The notes under the pieces were generated by a model. It did not search any database, was not told the DNA's origin, and was given only the letters and a program-made list of their open reading frames with translations. The position numbers and the translations under genes were made by a program. Source: Aquimarina spinulae (lineage in GTDB: Bacteria > Bacteroidota > Bacteroidia > Flavobacteriales > Flavobacteriaceae). From it: DNA of 64,000 nt. This document shows positions 8,213 through 18,035 of the stretch, in pieces. How positions within the stretch are numbered: the first letter of the stretch is position 1; each line of letters starts with the position of its first letter. The DNA is taken from assembly GCF_943373825.1 (NCBI RefSeq), contig NZ_CALSBP010000003.1, forward strand, positions 620,001 through 684,000, written 5' to 3'.

Positions 8213-11080
8213 ATGAAACGTCATTACTTAATCATTTCTAAAATAAAATACTGTATACTTTTAAGTATATTATGTATGGGGCTATTTACATTACAAGCTC
8301 AAAAATTGACCTCAAAAGATAAGTCTTTAGAGAAATCTAAATTCGATCTTCCTACCGATAACCATTTTAATAGAAAAACATACCTAAAAGGAACTGGTAA
8401 GTCCTTCATTAACTTTGGAGATATTTTGATATCCAGAGCAGTTTTACCAGCTGCTAGTTTCTCCAATGGGCCCACCTCAGGACAGTACATCAACCAGGGA
8501 TTAATCAATCAACAGCCAGTTCCTTTTTATAATAAACAGCCTATACAAGGGTTTTCTGCAATTTTAAATAATTACGATAGAACTTTTACCGTATTATCTG
8601 ATAATGGTTTTGGAAGTATCGAAAACTCATCAGATTATAACCTTCGCCTGTATAAGATTAAACCTAATTTTAAAAGTATTATTGGTTGGGGTAATGGATC
8701 TATTGATATACTAAGTTATATCGAATTGCGAGATCCTAATGGTTTGATTCCTTTTGCCATAACAAATCATTTTAGTGATTCGAGAGTTCTTACCGGGGCA
8801 GATTTTGATATAGAATCTATACAAAGAACTTCTAATGGGGAGTATTGGATTGGTGATGAATTTGGACCTTTTCTGTTACATTTTGATAAAAATGGAGTTT
8901 TATTAGATCCTCCAATCCCATTACCTGATTTTGATACTCCAGGAAAAGAACTTCGCGCACCGCAAAATCCATATAGTGAAGAATATAGTGCCTTGCGAAT
9001 AATGAACGCCATGCGATCACATGCAAAGGCTTATGGAAGTAAATCTCCTGTAATGTCTCCATGGTACGTAATGCTTGATGATCAAAACACCAATACAGTG
9101 GTAGGAAGTAGAAAAAACCCTCCTTCTACCCTTACCAATGCATCAAGCGAATTATTTAATGTCTCTTCTTTAAATCGTGCAGGTCATCAAGTCGTTGCAT
9201 ATACGGTAAATGATCTTGAGAACATCAACCTACTTTTGGATCTTGGTGTACAGGGAATTATCTCTGATCGCCCTGATGTACTATTAGAAGCTCTTCAAAA
9301 TTTTGATAACAATAAAGATGGTCAACCCGATTTTATGACTGCTGAAGGATTGATCGATATCAATTTATTTGATGCACAAGGTCATAGAGGTTCGCGAAAC
9401 TTACGTCCAGAGAATACATTACCCGCTATAGAAGCTGCATTAGATTTTCTGATGCCAACCATAGAAACTGATTGCGGTATTACTCTTGATGGTGTTCCTG
9501 TTTTGGATCATGATCCGCATATCGAAGCTGCAAAAACACGTAAAGCAGATGGTACTACTTATGAGTATAAAGATGAAGTTCTAGTTAAAGATCTTTCTTT
9601 AGATCAAATTCAAAATACATTTATTGCCGATAAAATCTTAAAAGGAAGGCCTTCTCAAACCAATGATCTGTCTTTATCACCTGTTGCTGTTGCTTTTGCA
9701 AACCAAAACAAGTTTATAGATCCATATATTATGCCTTCCTTACAACAGGTATTCGATTTTGTAAATTTTTATGTTTCATATTACCAAAACGGACCTGGGG
9801 CTTCAGATCCCGAGGCAGTGAAACGTTGGAAGAATGCATCCAAGGTTCGTTTTAATATTGAAACCAAAATTAATCCAAAGACAGATGTCGATGATCGTGG
9901 TGATATCTTTGCTAACAGAACAGTAGACCCAAAAACTTTTACAACAGCATTAGCCGATGTAATTATTGCAAATCATCTTACAGATCGGGCAGATATTCAA
10001 AGTTTTGATTTCAGAACACTCCTTATTGCTCATAAACAATATCCAGAGATAAGAACTGTATGTTTATTTGGTGACTTTCCCAAAGTTGGTAATACGGGAG
10101 ACGGAACTAATTTACAAGATCAAAACGGGCAAAATACACCTTGGCTAGCAGGACTATATTGGCCCTATAGAAATACAAAATTAGACACTCCTTTTCGGGT
10201 AAAAAGTAGTGGAGGTTTTGAAGGGATGGCACTAAGTACTAATAAAAAGACACTATTACCTTTATTAGAAAAACCTCTTGAAGGCTCTGAAAACAATAAT
10301 TTGTTGATTCACGAATTTGATTTAGAAAGTAAATCATATACAGGTAAAAAATTCGAATACCCCCTTGATAAAAAGGCCCGTGCCATAGGTGATTTTATTA
10401 TGTTTAGCTCAAAAAGAGGATTAATCATAGAGCGAGATAATTCTCAGGGAGATATACATGGTTATAAGGCAATCTATGAGGTTGAATTAGATAAAAACGA
10501 AACATTGATAGAAAAACGACTAAATGTTGATCTTCTTAAAATCAATGATATTCGTAGAATATCTGAGCCGGGATTAGAGGGCGATATAGGAATAGGAAAA
10601 GATTTTGCATTTCCATTTGTAACCATAGAAAGTGTAGTGGTATTTAATCCTTTTTTAATCGGAGTCCTCAATGATAACAACTATCCATTTAGTGTAGGTC
10701 GCCATATAGGTATGGGACTCCCCGATGATAATGAGTTTATTCTTTTATGGCTAGATCAACCATTAGGAAAACAATGGGGAGAGATAAAACCCAATACAAA
10801 AAATATAGCTGCCAATACCATAAAAGTATATCCAAATACATTTAGAAACGAGGTTACTTTTTTTAATACCCTAAAAAAAGAAAACACGGTATCTATTGAT
10901 ATTTATGATGTACATGGTAATCTCGTTAGAAAACTAGTCGATCAACAACAAAATGAAGAAGGCTTTACATATATCTGGAATGGTACATCAAAAAATGGGT
11001 ATGAGGTTTCTAAAGGACTCTATATTGCCGTAATCGAGATTAATGGTGAGTTTATCAAAAAGAAACTCTTAAAAAAATAA
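8213..11080 (+). CDS. T9SS-secreted esterase-like phytase / glycerophosphodiester phosphodiesterase hybrid
   Basis: The start is set at MKRHYLI because a signal peptide ending ...LFTLQAQ follows directly; an in-frame ATG 13 codons upstream is less likely. The 955-residue protein begins with the first half of an 'esterase-like activity of phytase' domain (VLSDNGFG; WIGDEFGPFLLHFD near residue 215). A GDPD insert follows. Its TVND...GIISDRPD segment (about 331-355), normally the C-terminal end of a GDPD barrel, comes first. Then come HRGSRNLRPENTLPA (His391), TDCGITLDGVPVLDHDPH, the metal-ligand FNIETKINP and QSFDFRTL. The phytase half resumes at GGFEGMAL (about 670). A T9SS sorting domain (KVYPNTF... 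to the Lys-rich end) closes it. It probably cleaves phosphodiesters or phosphoesters outside the cell to obtain phosphate. The order of GDPD pieces is unusual. Confidence 0.88.
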   Translation: MKRHYLIISKIKYCILLSILCMGLFTLQAQKLTSKDKSLEKSKFDLPTDNHFNRKTYLKGTGKSFINFGDILISRAVLPAASFSNGPTSGQYINQGLINQQPVPFYNKQPIQGFSAILNNYDRTFTVLSDNGFGSIENSSDYNLRLYKIKPNFKSIIGWGNGSIDILSYIELRDPNGLIPFAITNHFSDSRVLTGADFDIESIQRTSNGEYWIGDEFGPFLLHFDKNGVLLDPPIPLPDFDTPGKELRAPQNPYSEEYSALRIMNAMRSHAKAYGSKSPVMSPWYVMLDDQNTNTVVGSRKNPPSTLTNASSELFNVSSLNRAGHQVVAYTVNDLENINLLLDLGVQGIISDRPDVLLEALQNFDNNKDGQPDFMTAEGLIDINLFDAQGHRGSRNLRPENTLPAIEAALDFLMPTIETDCGITLDGVPVLDHDPHIEAAKTRKADGTTYEYKDEVLVKDLSLDQIQNTFIADKILKGRPSQTNDLSLSPVAVAFANQNKFIDPYIMPSLQQVFDFVNFYVSYYQNGPGASDPEAVKRWKNASKVRFNIETKINPKTDVDDRGDIFANRTVDPKTFTTALADVIIANHLTDRADIQSFDFRTLLIAHKQYPEIRTVCLFGDFPKVGNTGDGTNLQDQNGQNTPWLAGLYWPYRNTKLDTPFRVKSSGGFEGMALSTNKKTLLPLLEKPLEGSENNNLLIHEFDLESKSYTGKKFEYPLDKKARAIGDFIMFSSKRGLIIERDNSQGDIHGYKAIYEVELDKNETLIEKRLNVDLLKINDIRRISEPGLEGDIGIGKDFAFPFVTIESVVVFNPFLIGVLNDNNYPFSVGRHIGMGLPDDNEFILLWLDQPLGKQWGEIKPNTKNIAANTIKVYPNTFRNEVTFFNTLKKENTVSIDIYDVHGNLVRKLVDQQQNEEGFTYIWNGTSKNGYEVSKGLYIAVIEINGEFIKKKLLKK

Positions 11081-11125
11081 CATCGCATAACTAACTTCAT
11101 TTCACTCAATAAACCAACTAAGCAG

Positions 11126-11153
11126 AAAAACCACCTATACGGGTGGTTTTTTT
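11126..11153 (+). terminator. Intrinsic terminator of the phytase/GDPD gene
   Basis: AAAAACCACC pairs with GGTGGTTTTT around TATACG, with a seven-T run on the plus strand. Confidence 0.85.
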
Positions 11154-11355
11154 ATAGCATAATAGCCATAGTGTATTCTCTAATCTGTATGATGAACACC
11201 TTTAGACATCCAAATATTTACAAAATATAGTAGCTAGAGTATCCTCTATTATCACTGAAAACCGGGTAGTATATGTGATAACAATTATAAATATTTGCAC
11301 TCAAATTGTAATACTATTTGGAATTCGAACCATACCCCTATTAAAAAGTAAGCTC

Positions 11356-13035
11356 ATGAAAAATGTAAAAGTATTTGCTACCCTAATCTTAGCTGTCATT
11401 AGTATTGGATGTACTAGTGATGACGATACTCCTGTCATAGAAACTACTATTACTGTAAAAGATTTTGAAACTACTATAGACGAAAACCCAACCACCGGAC
11501 AAGAACTAGGAACAATTGATGTAACTACCAACCAAGGTACATTAACCTATGCTTTTAAAAGCGAAGAGCCCGCCAACGCTTTTGATATAGATACAAAAAC
11601 TGGAAAACTCACTATAAAAAATGCTACTCTATTTGATTATGAAACCAAGGTAATACTTACAGCAACAGTGCTTATAAAAAATGGAGATCTAACTAAAGAA
11701 GCGAAGGTAACCATACACCTAAACGATATAGAGGATTCGAACATTACCGTAAAAGATTTTGAAACTACTATAGACGAAAACCCAACCACCGGACAAGAAC
11801 TAGGAACTATTGAGGCCACAACAGACCAGGGAGAATTAACCTATAGTTTAAAAAACGAAACTCCAGAAGGTGCTTTTGCAATAGATACCAAAACAGGAAA
11901 ACTTACGGTAAAAGATGCTACCCTGTTTGATTATGAAACCAGGACATCACTTACTGCCACAGTAGTAGTAAATAACAAAGAAATTAGTAAAGAAGCTAAG
12001 ACAACAATAACCTTAAACAATGTTATAGAAAATATTGTATTTGCAGATGCGAACTTTAAAAAAGCGCTACTAGAACATACCAAACCAATAATAGATGCAA
12101 ATGGAGATCAGGAAATAGATACTGGAGAAGCTCTAATTGTTAAAAGATTACATCTAAATAACAAAAATATCTCTGATCTTTCTGGAATTGAATATTTTAC
12201 TGCTCTAACCTATCTTACTTGTAACGAAAACCAATTAACTTCTTTAGGTATTAGTAAAAATATAAATTTGGATTTTCTAGGTTGTCGAGATAACCAAATA
12301 GCCTCTCTTGATTTAAGTAAAAATACTGCCTTAACCGGATTACAGTGTGATGAAAATATGCTTACTGCATTGGATTTGAGTAAAAATATAAACTTGAATT
12401 GGTTGACTTGTGCTCAAAATCAACTTAGTGCTTTAGATGTAAGCCATAATACTGCATTAACAACAATAGCTTGTGGTCGTAATAAATTAACCGCTCTAGA
12501 TGTAAGTAATAATATTGCTTTGACAGGCCTATACTGTGAATATAATTTAATCAACACTTTAGATGTAAGTAAACAAGTTAATTTGTCAATATTAGATTAT
12601 TCTAGCACTAAAATAACAACTCTAGATACAAGCAATAATATAGCCCTAACTCGTCTTTATTGTAGTAGTAATAACTTAACAAGTCTAGACATAAGCAAAA
12701 ATACTGCTTTAACCCTTTTACAATGTAATAACAATAGGCTAACCTCTCTAGACTTAAGTAAAAATATTAAACTGGACAATCTTAATTGTGGTTGGAATAG
12801 AATGACTTCATTAGATTTAAGCAAAAACACTGCTCTAACACGTTTAATTTTTGAAGTCAACCCACAATTAGTTTCTTTGTATATGAAAAACGGAAATAAC
12901 AATATTTTAGGAACCGTACGTCTGCAAAACAATTCTAATCTTACCTGTATTGAAGTAGATGATCCTACTGCTTCATATTTAGCAAATTGGCAAAAAGATG
13001 CAGCTGCCAGTTATTCTAGTGATTGTACTCCATAA
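11356..13035 (+). CDS. Surface lipoprotein with cadherin-like and leucine-rich repeats
   Basis: The start is the MKNVKVF methionine, which gives a lipoprotein signal with lipobox SIGC (Cys19) followed by TSDDD, the acidic surface-export signature; an upstream ATG at 11275 would add 27 residues before it. Two cadherin-like modules (VKDFETTIDENP...GTI...FDYET) occupy about residues 30-220. A short linker (ANFKKALLEHTKPIIDANGD) precedes about eleven 21-residue leucine-rich repeats of form LTxLxCxxNxLTSLDLSKN, spanning about 255-490. A conserved Cys-containing cap ends the protein. Such proteins act as surface adhesins or ligand binders. It ends in a good terminator and stands alone. The two cadherin modules share identical DNA (see the repeat entry). 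Confidence 0.9.
   Translation: MKNVKVFATLILAVISIGCTSDDDTPVIETTITVKDFETTIDENPTTGQELGTIDVTTNQGTLTYAFKSEEPANAFDIDTKTGKLTIKNATLFDYETKVILTATVLIKNGDLTKEAKVTIHLNDIEDSNITVKDFETTIDENPTTGQELGTIEATTDQGELTYSLKNETPEGAFAIDTKTGKLTVKDATLFDYETRTSLTATVVVNNKEISKEAKTTITLNNVIENIVFADANFKKALLEHTKPIIDANGDQEIDTGEALIVKRLHLNNKNISDLSGIEYFTALTYLTCNENQLTSLGISKNINLDFLGCRDNQIASLDLSKNTALTGLQCDENMLTALDLSKNINLNWLTCAQNQLSALDVSHNTALTTIACGRNKLTALDVSNNIALTGLYCEYNLINTLDVSKQVNLSILDYSSTKITTLDTSNNIALTRLYCSSNNLTSLDISKNTALTLLQCNNNRLTSLDLSKNIKLDNLNCGWNRMTSLDLSKNTALTRLIFEVNPQLVSLYMKNGNNNILGTVRLQNNSNLTCIEVDDPTASYLANWQKDAAASYSSDCTP
11455..11807 (+). repeat. 59-bp exact direct repeat inside the cadherin-like modules
   Basis: Bases 11455-11513 and 11749-11807 are identical over 59 bp, including silent positions, while flanking module sequence differs. 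This indicates recent duplication or gene conversion between the two modules. Confidence 0.85.
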
Positions 13036-13064
13036 AAAGGGTAATAAAATAATTGAATACAATT

Positions 13065-13095
13065 CCCTCTTGCACTACTGTAATGAGGGTTTTTT
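13065..13095 (+). terminator. Intrinsic terminator of the LRR lipoprotein gene
   Basis: CCCTC (13065-13069) pairs with GAGGG (13085-13089), followed by six T. Confidence 0.75.
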
Positions 13096-13273
13096 CTGCT
13101 CAATAATTTCGGTAAAAACAAGGCTTTAATAGTTTATATGTAAAGTAAAAATTAAATATTTGGTTATCCATGCAACCCTTTGTTTTCTCAATTGTCTATG
13201 AAATACAAAATCATTAGAACTACAATTATTTTTAAAAAAATCAGTCAAATCAAAAGTTATAAACAAGTTCAAT

Positions 13274-15688
13274 ATGCATCGACATTTTAAATTTAGAAAC
13301 CTAAAAAAAAGGACACAGCAATTCATACTATGCTGCTTAACTATATTTTTTATAAGTACCAGCGCTGTAGCTCAGGACAACTACACCATAAGTGGTACAA
13401 TAAAAGATAACAATAATGGAGAAACACTTTTTGGTGCTTCTGTTTTTTTAAAGGGTACTTCTATTGGTGTAATCACCAATGAGTATGGTTTTTATTCTAT
13501 TACCGCCCCAAAAGGAAACTATACTCTTGTTGCCTCCTACGTAGGGTATACAGATATTAATAAAGAAGTACTACTCGACAAAAATCAAAAAATAGATTTT
13601 GATATTATAGAATCTTCTACAGAATTAGATGAGGTAATAATTAAAAGTGAGGAAACCGAACGTGTAAGTCTTAGGAAACCCGAAATGAGTGTATCTAAGC
13701 TAAACATCAAAACTGTAAAACAAATGCCGGTAGTATTAGGAGAAGTAGATATCATAAAATCTATTCAGATGCTACCAGGAGTGACTAAAAACGGTGAAGG
13801 CTCTAGTGGGTTTCATGTAAGAGGTGGTGCAGCAGATCAAAATTTGGTCTTACTTGATGAAGCAATAATTTATAATACTTCTCATTTATTAGGCTTCTTT
13901 TCTGTTTTTAATGCAGATGCAATTAAAGATATTAAGCTATACAAAGGTGGGATTCCTGCTCGTTTTGGAGGTAGAACTTCTTCTGTACTAGATGTTCGTC
14001 AAAAGGATGGAAATAACAAGAAATTTAGTCTTACCGGAGGGATTGGTGTAATTTCTAGCCGATTAGCCGCCGAGGGGCCTCTATTTAGTGATAAAGGTTC
14101 CTTTTTGGTTGCAGGTAGAGGTTCTTATGTAAACCTCATATTAAAAGCAGCTGGTGAAAAAAACACCGCCGGTTTTTATGATCTAAATCTTAAAACTAAT
14201 TATACGCTTAGTAAAAAGAACAAACTCTATCTCTCTGGATATTTTGGTAGAGACACGTTTAAATTTGGTGAGAATTTTGGCGTAGGGTATGGAAACTTAT
14301 CAGGGAATTTAAGATGGAATCATATTTTTAACGATAAATTATTCTCCAACGCGTCCTTCATATATAGTAAATATGATTATGACATCGATATTGCTATGGA
14401 GGAATTCGAATGGATTTCGTCTATTAACAACTATAATCTAAAGTATGATCTTAAATATTATGCCAGCAATAAGTTTAAATTAGATTTTGGAGTTAGCGGT
14501 ATCTACTATGATTTTGATCCTGGACAAGTACAGCCCACATCAGCAAGTTCTGCAGTAAATCCTTTATCTCTGGATCGAAAAAAAGCTTTTGAGAGTGGTG
14601 TATATGTAAATGCAGAACATAAACTTACCGATAAGCTAACTGTACAATATGGTGTTAGATATAGTGCTTTTAGTCGATTAGGCGGGCAAGCTTTGAAAAA
14701 TTATGCTAATGATCAACCAGTAGTATATAATAGTACATTAGGTTTTTATGAAAGAGGTATCGAAATTGGTGAAACCGATTATAAAAAAAGTGAAACGATT
14801 AAGAGTTATGGTAATTTCGAACCCAGAGCATCCCTGGCATATCAGCTAAATGATGTTTCCTCTATTAAAATGGGATATTCAAGAGCAGCGCAATATATTC
14901 ATTTATTATCCAATACTACCTCTATAACGCCATTAGATGTCTGGACACCAAGTGGAAAATATATAAAACCACAATTATCAGATCAATATGCACTAGGGTA
15001 TTTTAGAAACTTTAAAGATAAAATGTACTCCTTAGAAGTAGAAGCCTACTATAAAACCACTGATAATCGAATAGATTATATCGATGGATCTGATTTAATA
15101 GGAAACAATACTATTGAAACCGAAATATTAAATGGAGAATCCAGAGCATACGGACTAGAATTTTTGGCACGTAAAAATGAAGGCAAATTAACAGGATGGA
15201 TTTCTTATACTTTATCAAAAGCAGAACAAAGAAGTCTTGGTAGTAATGCAGGGGGGCCAGGAATCAATAATGGAGATTGGTATAACACTGCGTATGACAG
15301 AACCCATGATTTTTCGGTAACGGGAGCCTATAAACTAAATGATAAGTGGAGTTTTGGAGCAAATCTGGTTTTTCAGACCGGAAGACCTGTAACTTATCCT
15401 AATGGTCAATATGAATATGAAGGATTATCTGTAGCTAGTTATGCCGCTAGAAATTCTGATAGACTACCATCGTATCACAGACTTGATATCTCTGCAACAT
15501 ACAGACCTAATAGAAAACCAAACAGGAGATGGAAAGGAGAATGGATCTTCGGAATATACAATGTATATAATCAGAAAAATGCAGCTTCAATATCCTTTGG
15601 TCAAAATGTAGAGACAGGGGCAAATGAAGCTACAAGAACAGCAATTTTTGGTATAGTACCATCGGTAATCTATAACTTCAAATTTTAA
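13274..15688 (+). CDS. TonB-dependent receptor with carboxypeptidase-regulatory-like domain
   Basis: This 804-residue outer-membrane receptor has a signal peptide (cleavage near STSAVAQ), a CarboxypepD_reg-like beta-sandwich (YTISGTIKDNNNGETLFGAS... about residues 38-115) and a plug domain. The plug contains GEVDIIKSIQMLPGVT, GFHVRGGAADQNLVLLDEA and IPARFGGRTSSVLDV (about 130-240). A 22-strand-type barrel follows, ending in an aromatic residue (VIYNFKF). It imports a ligand across the outer membrane using TonB-ExbBD energy. It is shorter than SusC proteins and is paired with a DUF4249 lipoprotein 14 bp downstream rather than SusD, an arrangement common in Flavobacteriia. The substrate is unknown. 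Confidence 0.95.
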   Translation: MHRHFKFRNLKKRTQQFILCCLTIFFISTSAVAQDNYTISGTIKDNNNGETLFGASVFLKGTSIGVITNEYGFYSITAPKGNYTLVASYVGYTDINKEVLLDKNQKIDFDIIESSTELDEVIIKSEETERVSLRKPEMSVSKLNIKTVKQMPVVLGEVDIIKSIQMLPGVTKNGEGSSGFHVRGGAADQNLVLLDEAIIYNTSHLLGFFSVFNADAIKDIKLYKGGIPARFGGRTSSVLDVRQKDGNNKKFSLTGGIGVISSRLAAEGPLFSDKGSFLVAGRGSYVNLILKAAGEKNTAGFYDLNLKTNYTLSKKNKLYLSGYFGRDTFKFGENFGVGYGNLSGNLRWNHIFNDKLFSNASFIYSKYDYDIDIAMEEFEWISSINNYNLKYDLKYYASNKFKLDFGVSGIYYDFDPGQVQPTSASSAVNPLSLDRKKAFESGVYVNAEHKLTDKLTVQYGVRYSAFSRLGGQALKNYANDQPVVYNSTLGFYERGIEIGETDYKKSETIKSYGNFEPRASLAYQLNDVSSIKMGYSRAAQYIHLLSNTTSITPLDVWTPSGKYIKPQLSDQYALGYFRNFKDKMYSLEVEAYYKTTDNRIDYIDGSDLIGNNTIETEILNGESRAYGLEFLARKNEGKLTGWISYTLSKAEQRSLGSNAGGPGINNGDWYNTAYDRTHDFSVTGAYKLNDKWSFGANLVFQTGRPVTYPNGQYEYEGLSVASYAARNSDRLPSYHRLDISATYRPNRKPNRRWKGEWIFGIYNVYNQKNAASISFGQNVETGANEATRTAIFGIVPSVIYNFKF

Positions 15689-15702
15689 TAAAATATAAAC
15701 AT

Positions 15703-16545
15703 ATGAAAGCTTATTTTAAAATAATAATATTCCTTTTTACTATAATCTTTACCTCTTGTGAAGATGTAATAGACGTGGATGTGCAAACCGCTCCTGCCCG
15801 ACTAACTATTGAAGCCTCATTAGATTGGGAAAAAGGTACAACAGGAAATAATCAAACTATAAAACTAAGTACATCTACTGCATACTTTGATACAACTTCT
15901 AATACAAGTGTTACTGGTGCTTCAGTTAAAGTTACTAATAATTCTAGCGGAGTCGAGTTTATTTTTACAGATCAAAATAATGGAGAATATACAACTACAG
16001 AATTTGTACCAGTACTTAATCAATCCTATACGCTAGAGGTTATTCATAATGGTGAAAATTATTCAGCTACAGAAACCCTAATGCCTGTTGTTGATATTAA
16101 AGAAGTTAATCAATCTACCGAAAATGGTTTTGATGATGAAGTTTTAGAAGTTAACCTTACATTCGATGATCCTGTAGATGAAGACAACTATTATCTTTTC
16201 AGATTTAAAGAAGAAGGAGATCTTTTATCAGAATTTGAAGATCTTGATGATGAATTTGTAAACGGAAATGAAATTAACTGGTATTATGAAAAAGAAGAAG
16301 ATACCAATACTAATACTCAAGAATTTACTTCTGGAGATGTTGTAAATATTGACTTATATGGTATTTCTGAAGGATATTATAACTACATAAGGATACTTAT
16401 CGAGCAATCTGAAGGTGTCGGTCTTTTTAGCGCAACTCCGGTGGCTTTAAAAGGAAATTGTATTAATCTGGATAATGCGAATAATTATGCCCATGGTTAT
16501 TTTAGATTAACACAAGTATCACGAAGAACGTATACTTTTAATTAA
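15703..16545 (+). CDS. DUF4249 family lipoprotein, receptor partner
   Basis: A signal peptide with lipobox FTSC (Cys19) is followed by EDVIDVDVQTAPARLTIEASLDW, the characteristic opening of DUF4249 proteins. The remaining part is beta-rich with a transthyretin-like region (VTGASVKVTN...GEYTTTEF). Length (280 aa) fits the family. DUF4249 genes typically follow a TonB-dependent receptor of this type, and the 14-bp gap implies one transcript. A role as the surface-exposed cap or ligand-capture partner, similar to SusD, is inferred. It ends in a strong bidirectional terminator. Confidence 0.9.
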   Translation: MKAYFKIIIFLFTIIFTSCEDVIDVDVQTAPARLTIEASLDWEKGTTGNNQTIKLSTSTAYFDTTSNTSVTGASVKVTNNSSGVEFIFTDQNNGEYTTTEFVPVLNQSYTLEVIHNGENYSATETLMPVVDIKEVNQSTENGFDDEVLEVNLTFDDPVDEDNYYLFRFKEEGDLLSEFEDLDDEFVNGNEINWYYEKEEDTNTNTQEFTSGDVVNIDLYGISEGYYNYIRILIEQSEGVGLFSATPVALKGNCINLDNANNYAHGYFRLTQVSRRTYTFN

Positions 16546-16555
16546 TGGTAAATTT

Positions 16556-16590
16556 AATAAAGGCCAGAGGATATACATCTGGCCTTTATT
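16556..16590. terminator. Bidirectional terminator between convergent genes
   Basis: A perfect 13-bp stem (arms 16556-16568 and 16578-16590; core AAAGGCCAGA/TCTGGCCTTT) is flanked by A/T runs. It serves DUF4249 from the left and the leftward anchored protein from the right. Confidence 0.88.
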
Positions 16591-16605
16591 AAATTAAGTA
16601 TTCTT

Positions 16606-17103
16606 CTAGTCTCTTGGATACAAAAATGATTTTTCTACTTCAAAATCTATGACTCCATCTTCTCTTACTTCATATATTATAAAAAGCTCTCCCCAATACA
16701 CACCATCGGTAAAATCAGCTATAATCCATTTATGATTTAGTAATCTTACTTTATTAATACTCATATTACCCTCCATCCCAACAAACGGAATTATTGGGTT
16801 ATCCTTTCCTGCCTTATTTTGCCCAATAATCTGGTCACTTATCGTTAAAGCAAGCTTATTAGCATCATAGCCCATCTCTTCAAAATAACTTACTGCATCC
16901 TCATTACTATCTAATGAAAAGTAAGTAAGATCCATATTTGCACTAATCAATGAATCAATGGTTACTTCTTTTGTTGTTATTTTGGTCTTTAAGTTCTCTA
17001 TTTTTGTATCATAGGATTCTTTTGCTTTTTTAGCATTCATAAATTGAAAAAGAATAAATAATGCAGCAAAAATGAATAGATATAAAAAGATCTTATTTTT
17101 CAT
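16606..17103 (-). CDS. Membrane-anchored hypothetical protein (165 aa)
   Basis: One N-terminal transmembrane helix (about residues 4-22) is followed by a short coiled coil (YDTKIENLKTKITTKEVTIDSL) and a globular domain with YFEEMGYDANKLALTISDQI and a WIIADFTDGVYWGELFIIYEV core. No catalytic motif is evident. The start codon lies 3 bp after the MBL-fold hydrolase stop, so the two are translationally close and probably one operon. This pairing suggests a conserved small operon, but the role is unknown. Confidence 0.8.
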   Translation of the reverse strand: MKNKIFLYLFIFAALFILFQFMNAKKAKESYDTKIENLKTKITTKEVTIDSLISANMDLTYFSLDSNEDAVSYFEEMGYDANKLALTISDQIIGQNKAGKDNPIIPFVGMEGNMSINKVRLLNHKWIIADFTDGVYWGELFIIYEVREDGVIDFEVEKSFLYPRD

Positions 17104-17106
17104 ATT

Positions 17107-17868
17107 CTAGATGGTTATTTTTAAATTATCGTAAGCTATATATACATTTTTTGGTAATAATTTCTCAACTTCGGCATGAAAACCTAACATATGACTAATA
17201 TGAGTGAGATATGCCTTTTCGGGTTGTATTTCTTCAATAAACTCAAGAGCTTCTTCTAGATTAAAATGTGAATGATGGGGTTCTATTCTTAATGCATTAA
17301 CCACCAAAACCTTAACTCCTTTTAACTTTAATCTTTCCTCTTCTTCAACCGTTTTTACATCGGTTAGATATGCAAAATCTCTAAATCGAAATCCAAACAC
17401 TTGTAAACGATTATGAAACGTATTTATAGGAATCACATCTAGATTACCCAATTGAAAAGGTTGATTAGTAAGTTCATTTTCAATAACACTTGGTGCTCCG
17501 GGATATTTATTTTCCGAAGAAAAAATATATTCAAACCTAGTTCTTAATGCTTGTAAAACTCTCTTATGCGCATAGATAGGGATATCGCCTTGCCTGAAAA
17601 AAAATGGTCGTATATCATCTAATCCCATAGTATGATCTGCATGCTCATGAGTAAAGACTACCCCATCGATTCTAGATATCTGATTCGAGAGCATTTGCTG
17701 TCTAAAATCTGGTCCACAATCCACAACATATTGGTAATCATCCCAGGATATAAGTATAGAAACGCGAAGTCGCTTATCTCTGGAGTCATCACTTAAACAA
17801 ACAGGATGGGTACTTCCTATAATCGGAATCCCCTGTGATGTACCTGTACCAAGAAAAATTACTTCCAT
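17107..17868 (-). CDS. MBL-fold metallo-hydrolase (PhnP-like)
   Basis: The 253-residue protein opens with the FLGTGTSQGIP strand-loop typical of PhnP/RNase Z-like metallo-beta-lactamase-fold phosphodiesterases. It carries the metal site T-H74-E-H76-A-D78-H79, Asp50 in VVDCGPDF, Asp189-region YLTDVK and later THISH. PhnP acts on cyclic phosphodiesters, but in Bacteroidota this branch is a general conserved hydrolase, so the substrate is not assigned. It is cytoplasmic, with a promoter-like sequence just upstream, and is the first gene of a two-gene operon with the membrane-anchored protein. Confidence 0.9.
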   Translation of the reverse strand: MEVIFLGTGTSQGIPIIGSTHPVCLSDDSRDKRLRVSILISWDDYQYVVDCGPDFRQQMLSNQISRIDGVVFTHEHADHTMGLDDIRPFFFRQGDIPIYAHKRVLQALRTRFEYIFSSENKYPGAPSVIENELTNQPFQLGNLDVIPINTFHNRLQVFGFRFRDFAYLTDVKTVEEEERLKLKGVKVLVVNALRIEPHHSHFNLEEALEFIEEIQPEKAYLTHISHMLGFHAEVEKLLPKNVYIAYDNLKITI

Positions 17869-17885
17869 ATTTTAATAAACTAAGG

Positions 17886-17912
17886 CAAATGTACTTATAT
17901 TTTTTTGGTCAA
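17886..17912 (-). promoter_or_regulatory. Bacteroidota-type promoter of the MBL hydrolase
   Basis: On the minus strand TACATTTG (17886-17893) matches the -7 consensus TAnnTTTG, and a TTG (17910-17912) lies 16 bp upstream as a -33 element. It is about 20 bp before the start codon. Confidence 0.45.
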
Positions 17913-18035
17913 AAATCACATATTTTCCTTAAATAATACTTAAAATATTAGGGAATATAGAAATTTGCATTCAAACCTTTTTTAATACTCATTGTATTAT
18001 TACCTTTACGGTAAACAAAAAAAGCCCTTTTTACT

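Noticed and set aside
12180..12870. 63-bp periodic repeats
   Set aside because: They are the 21-residue leucine-rich repeats of the lipoprotein at 11356, not a non-coding repeat.
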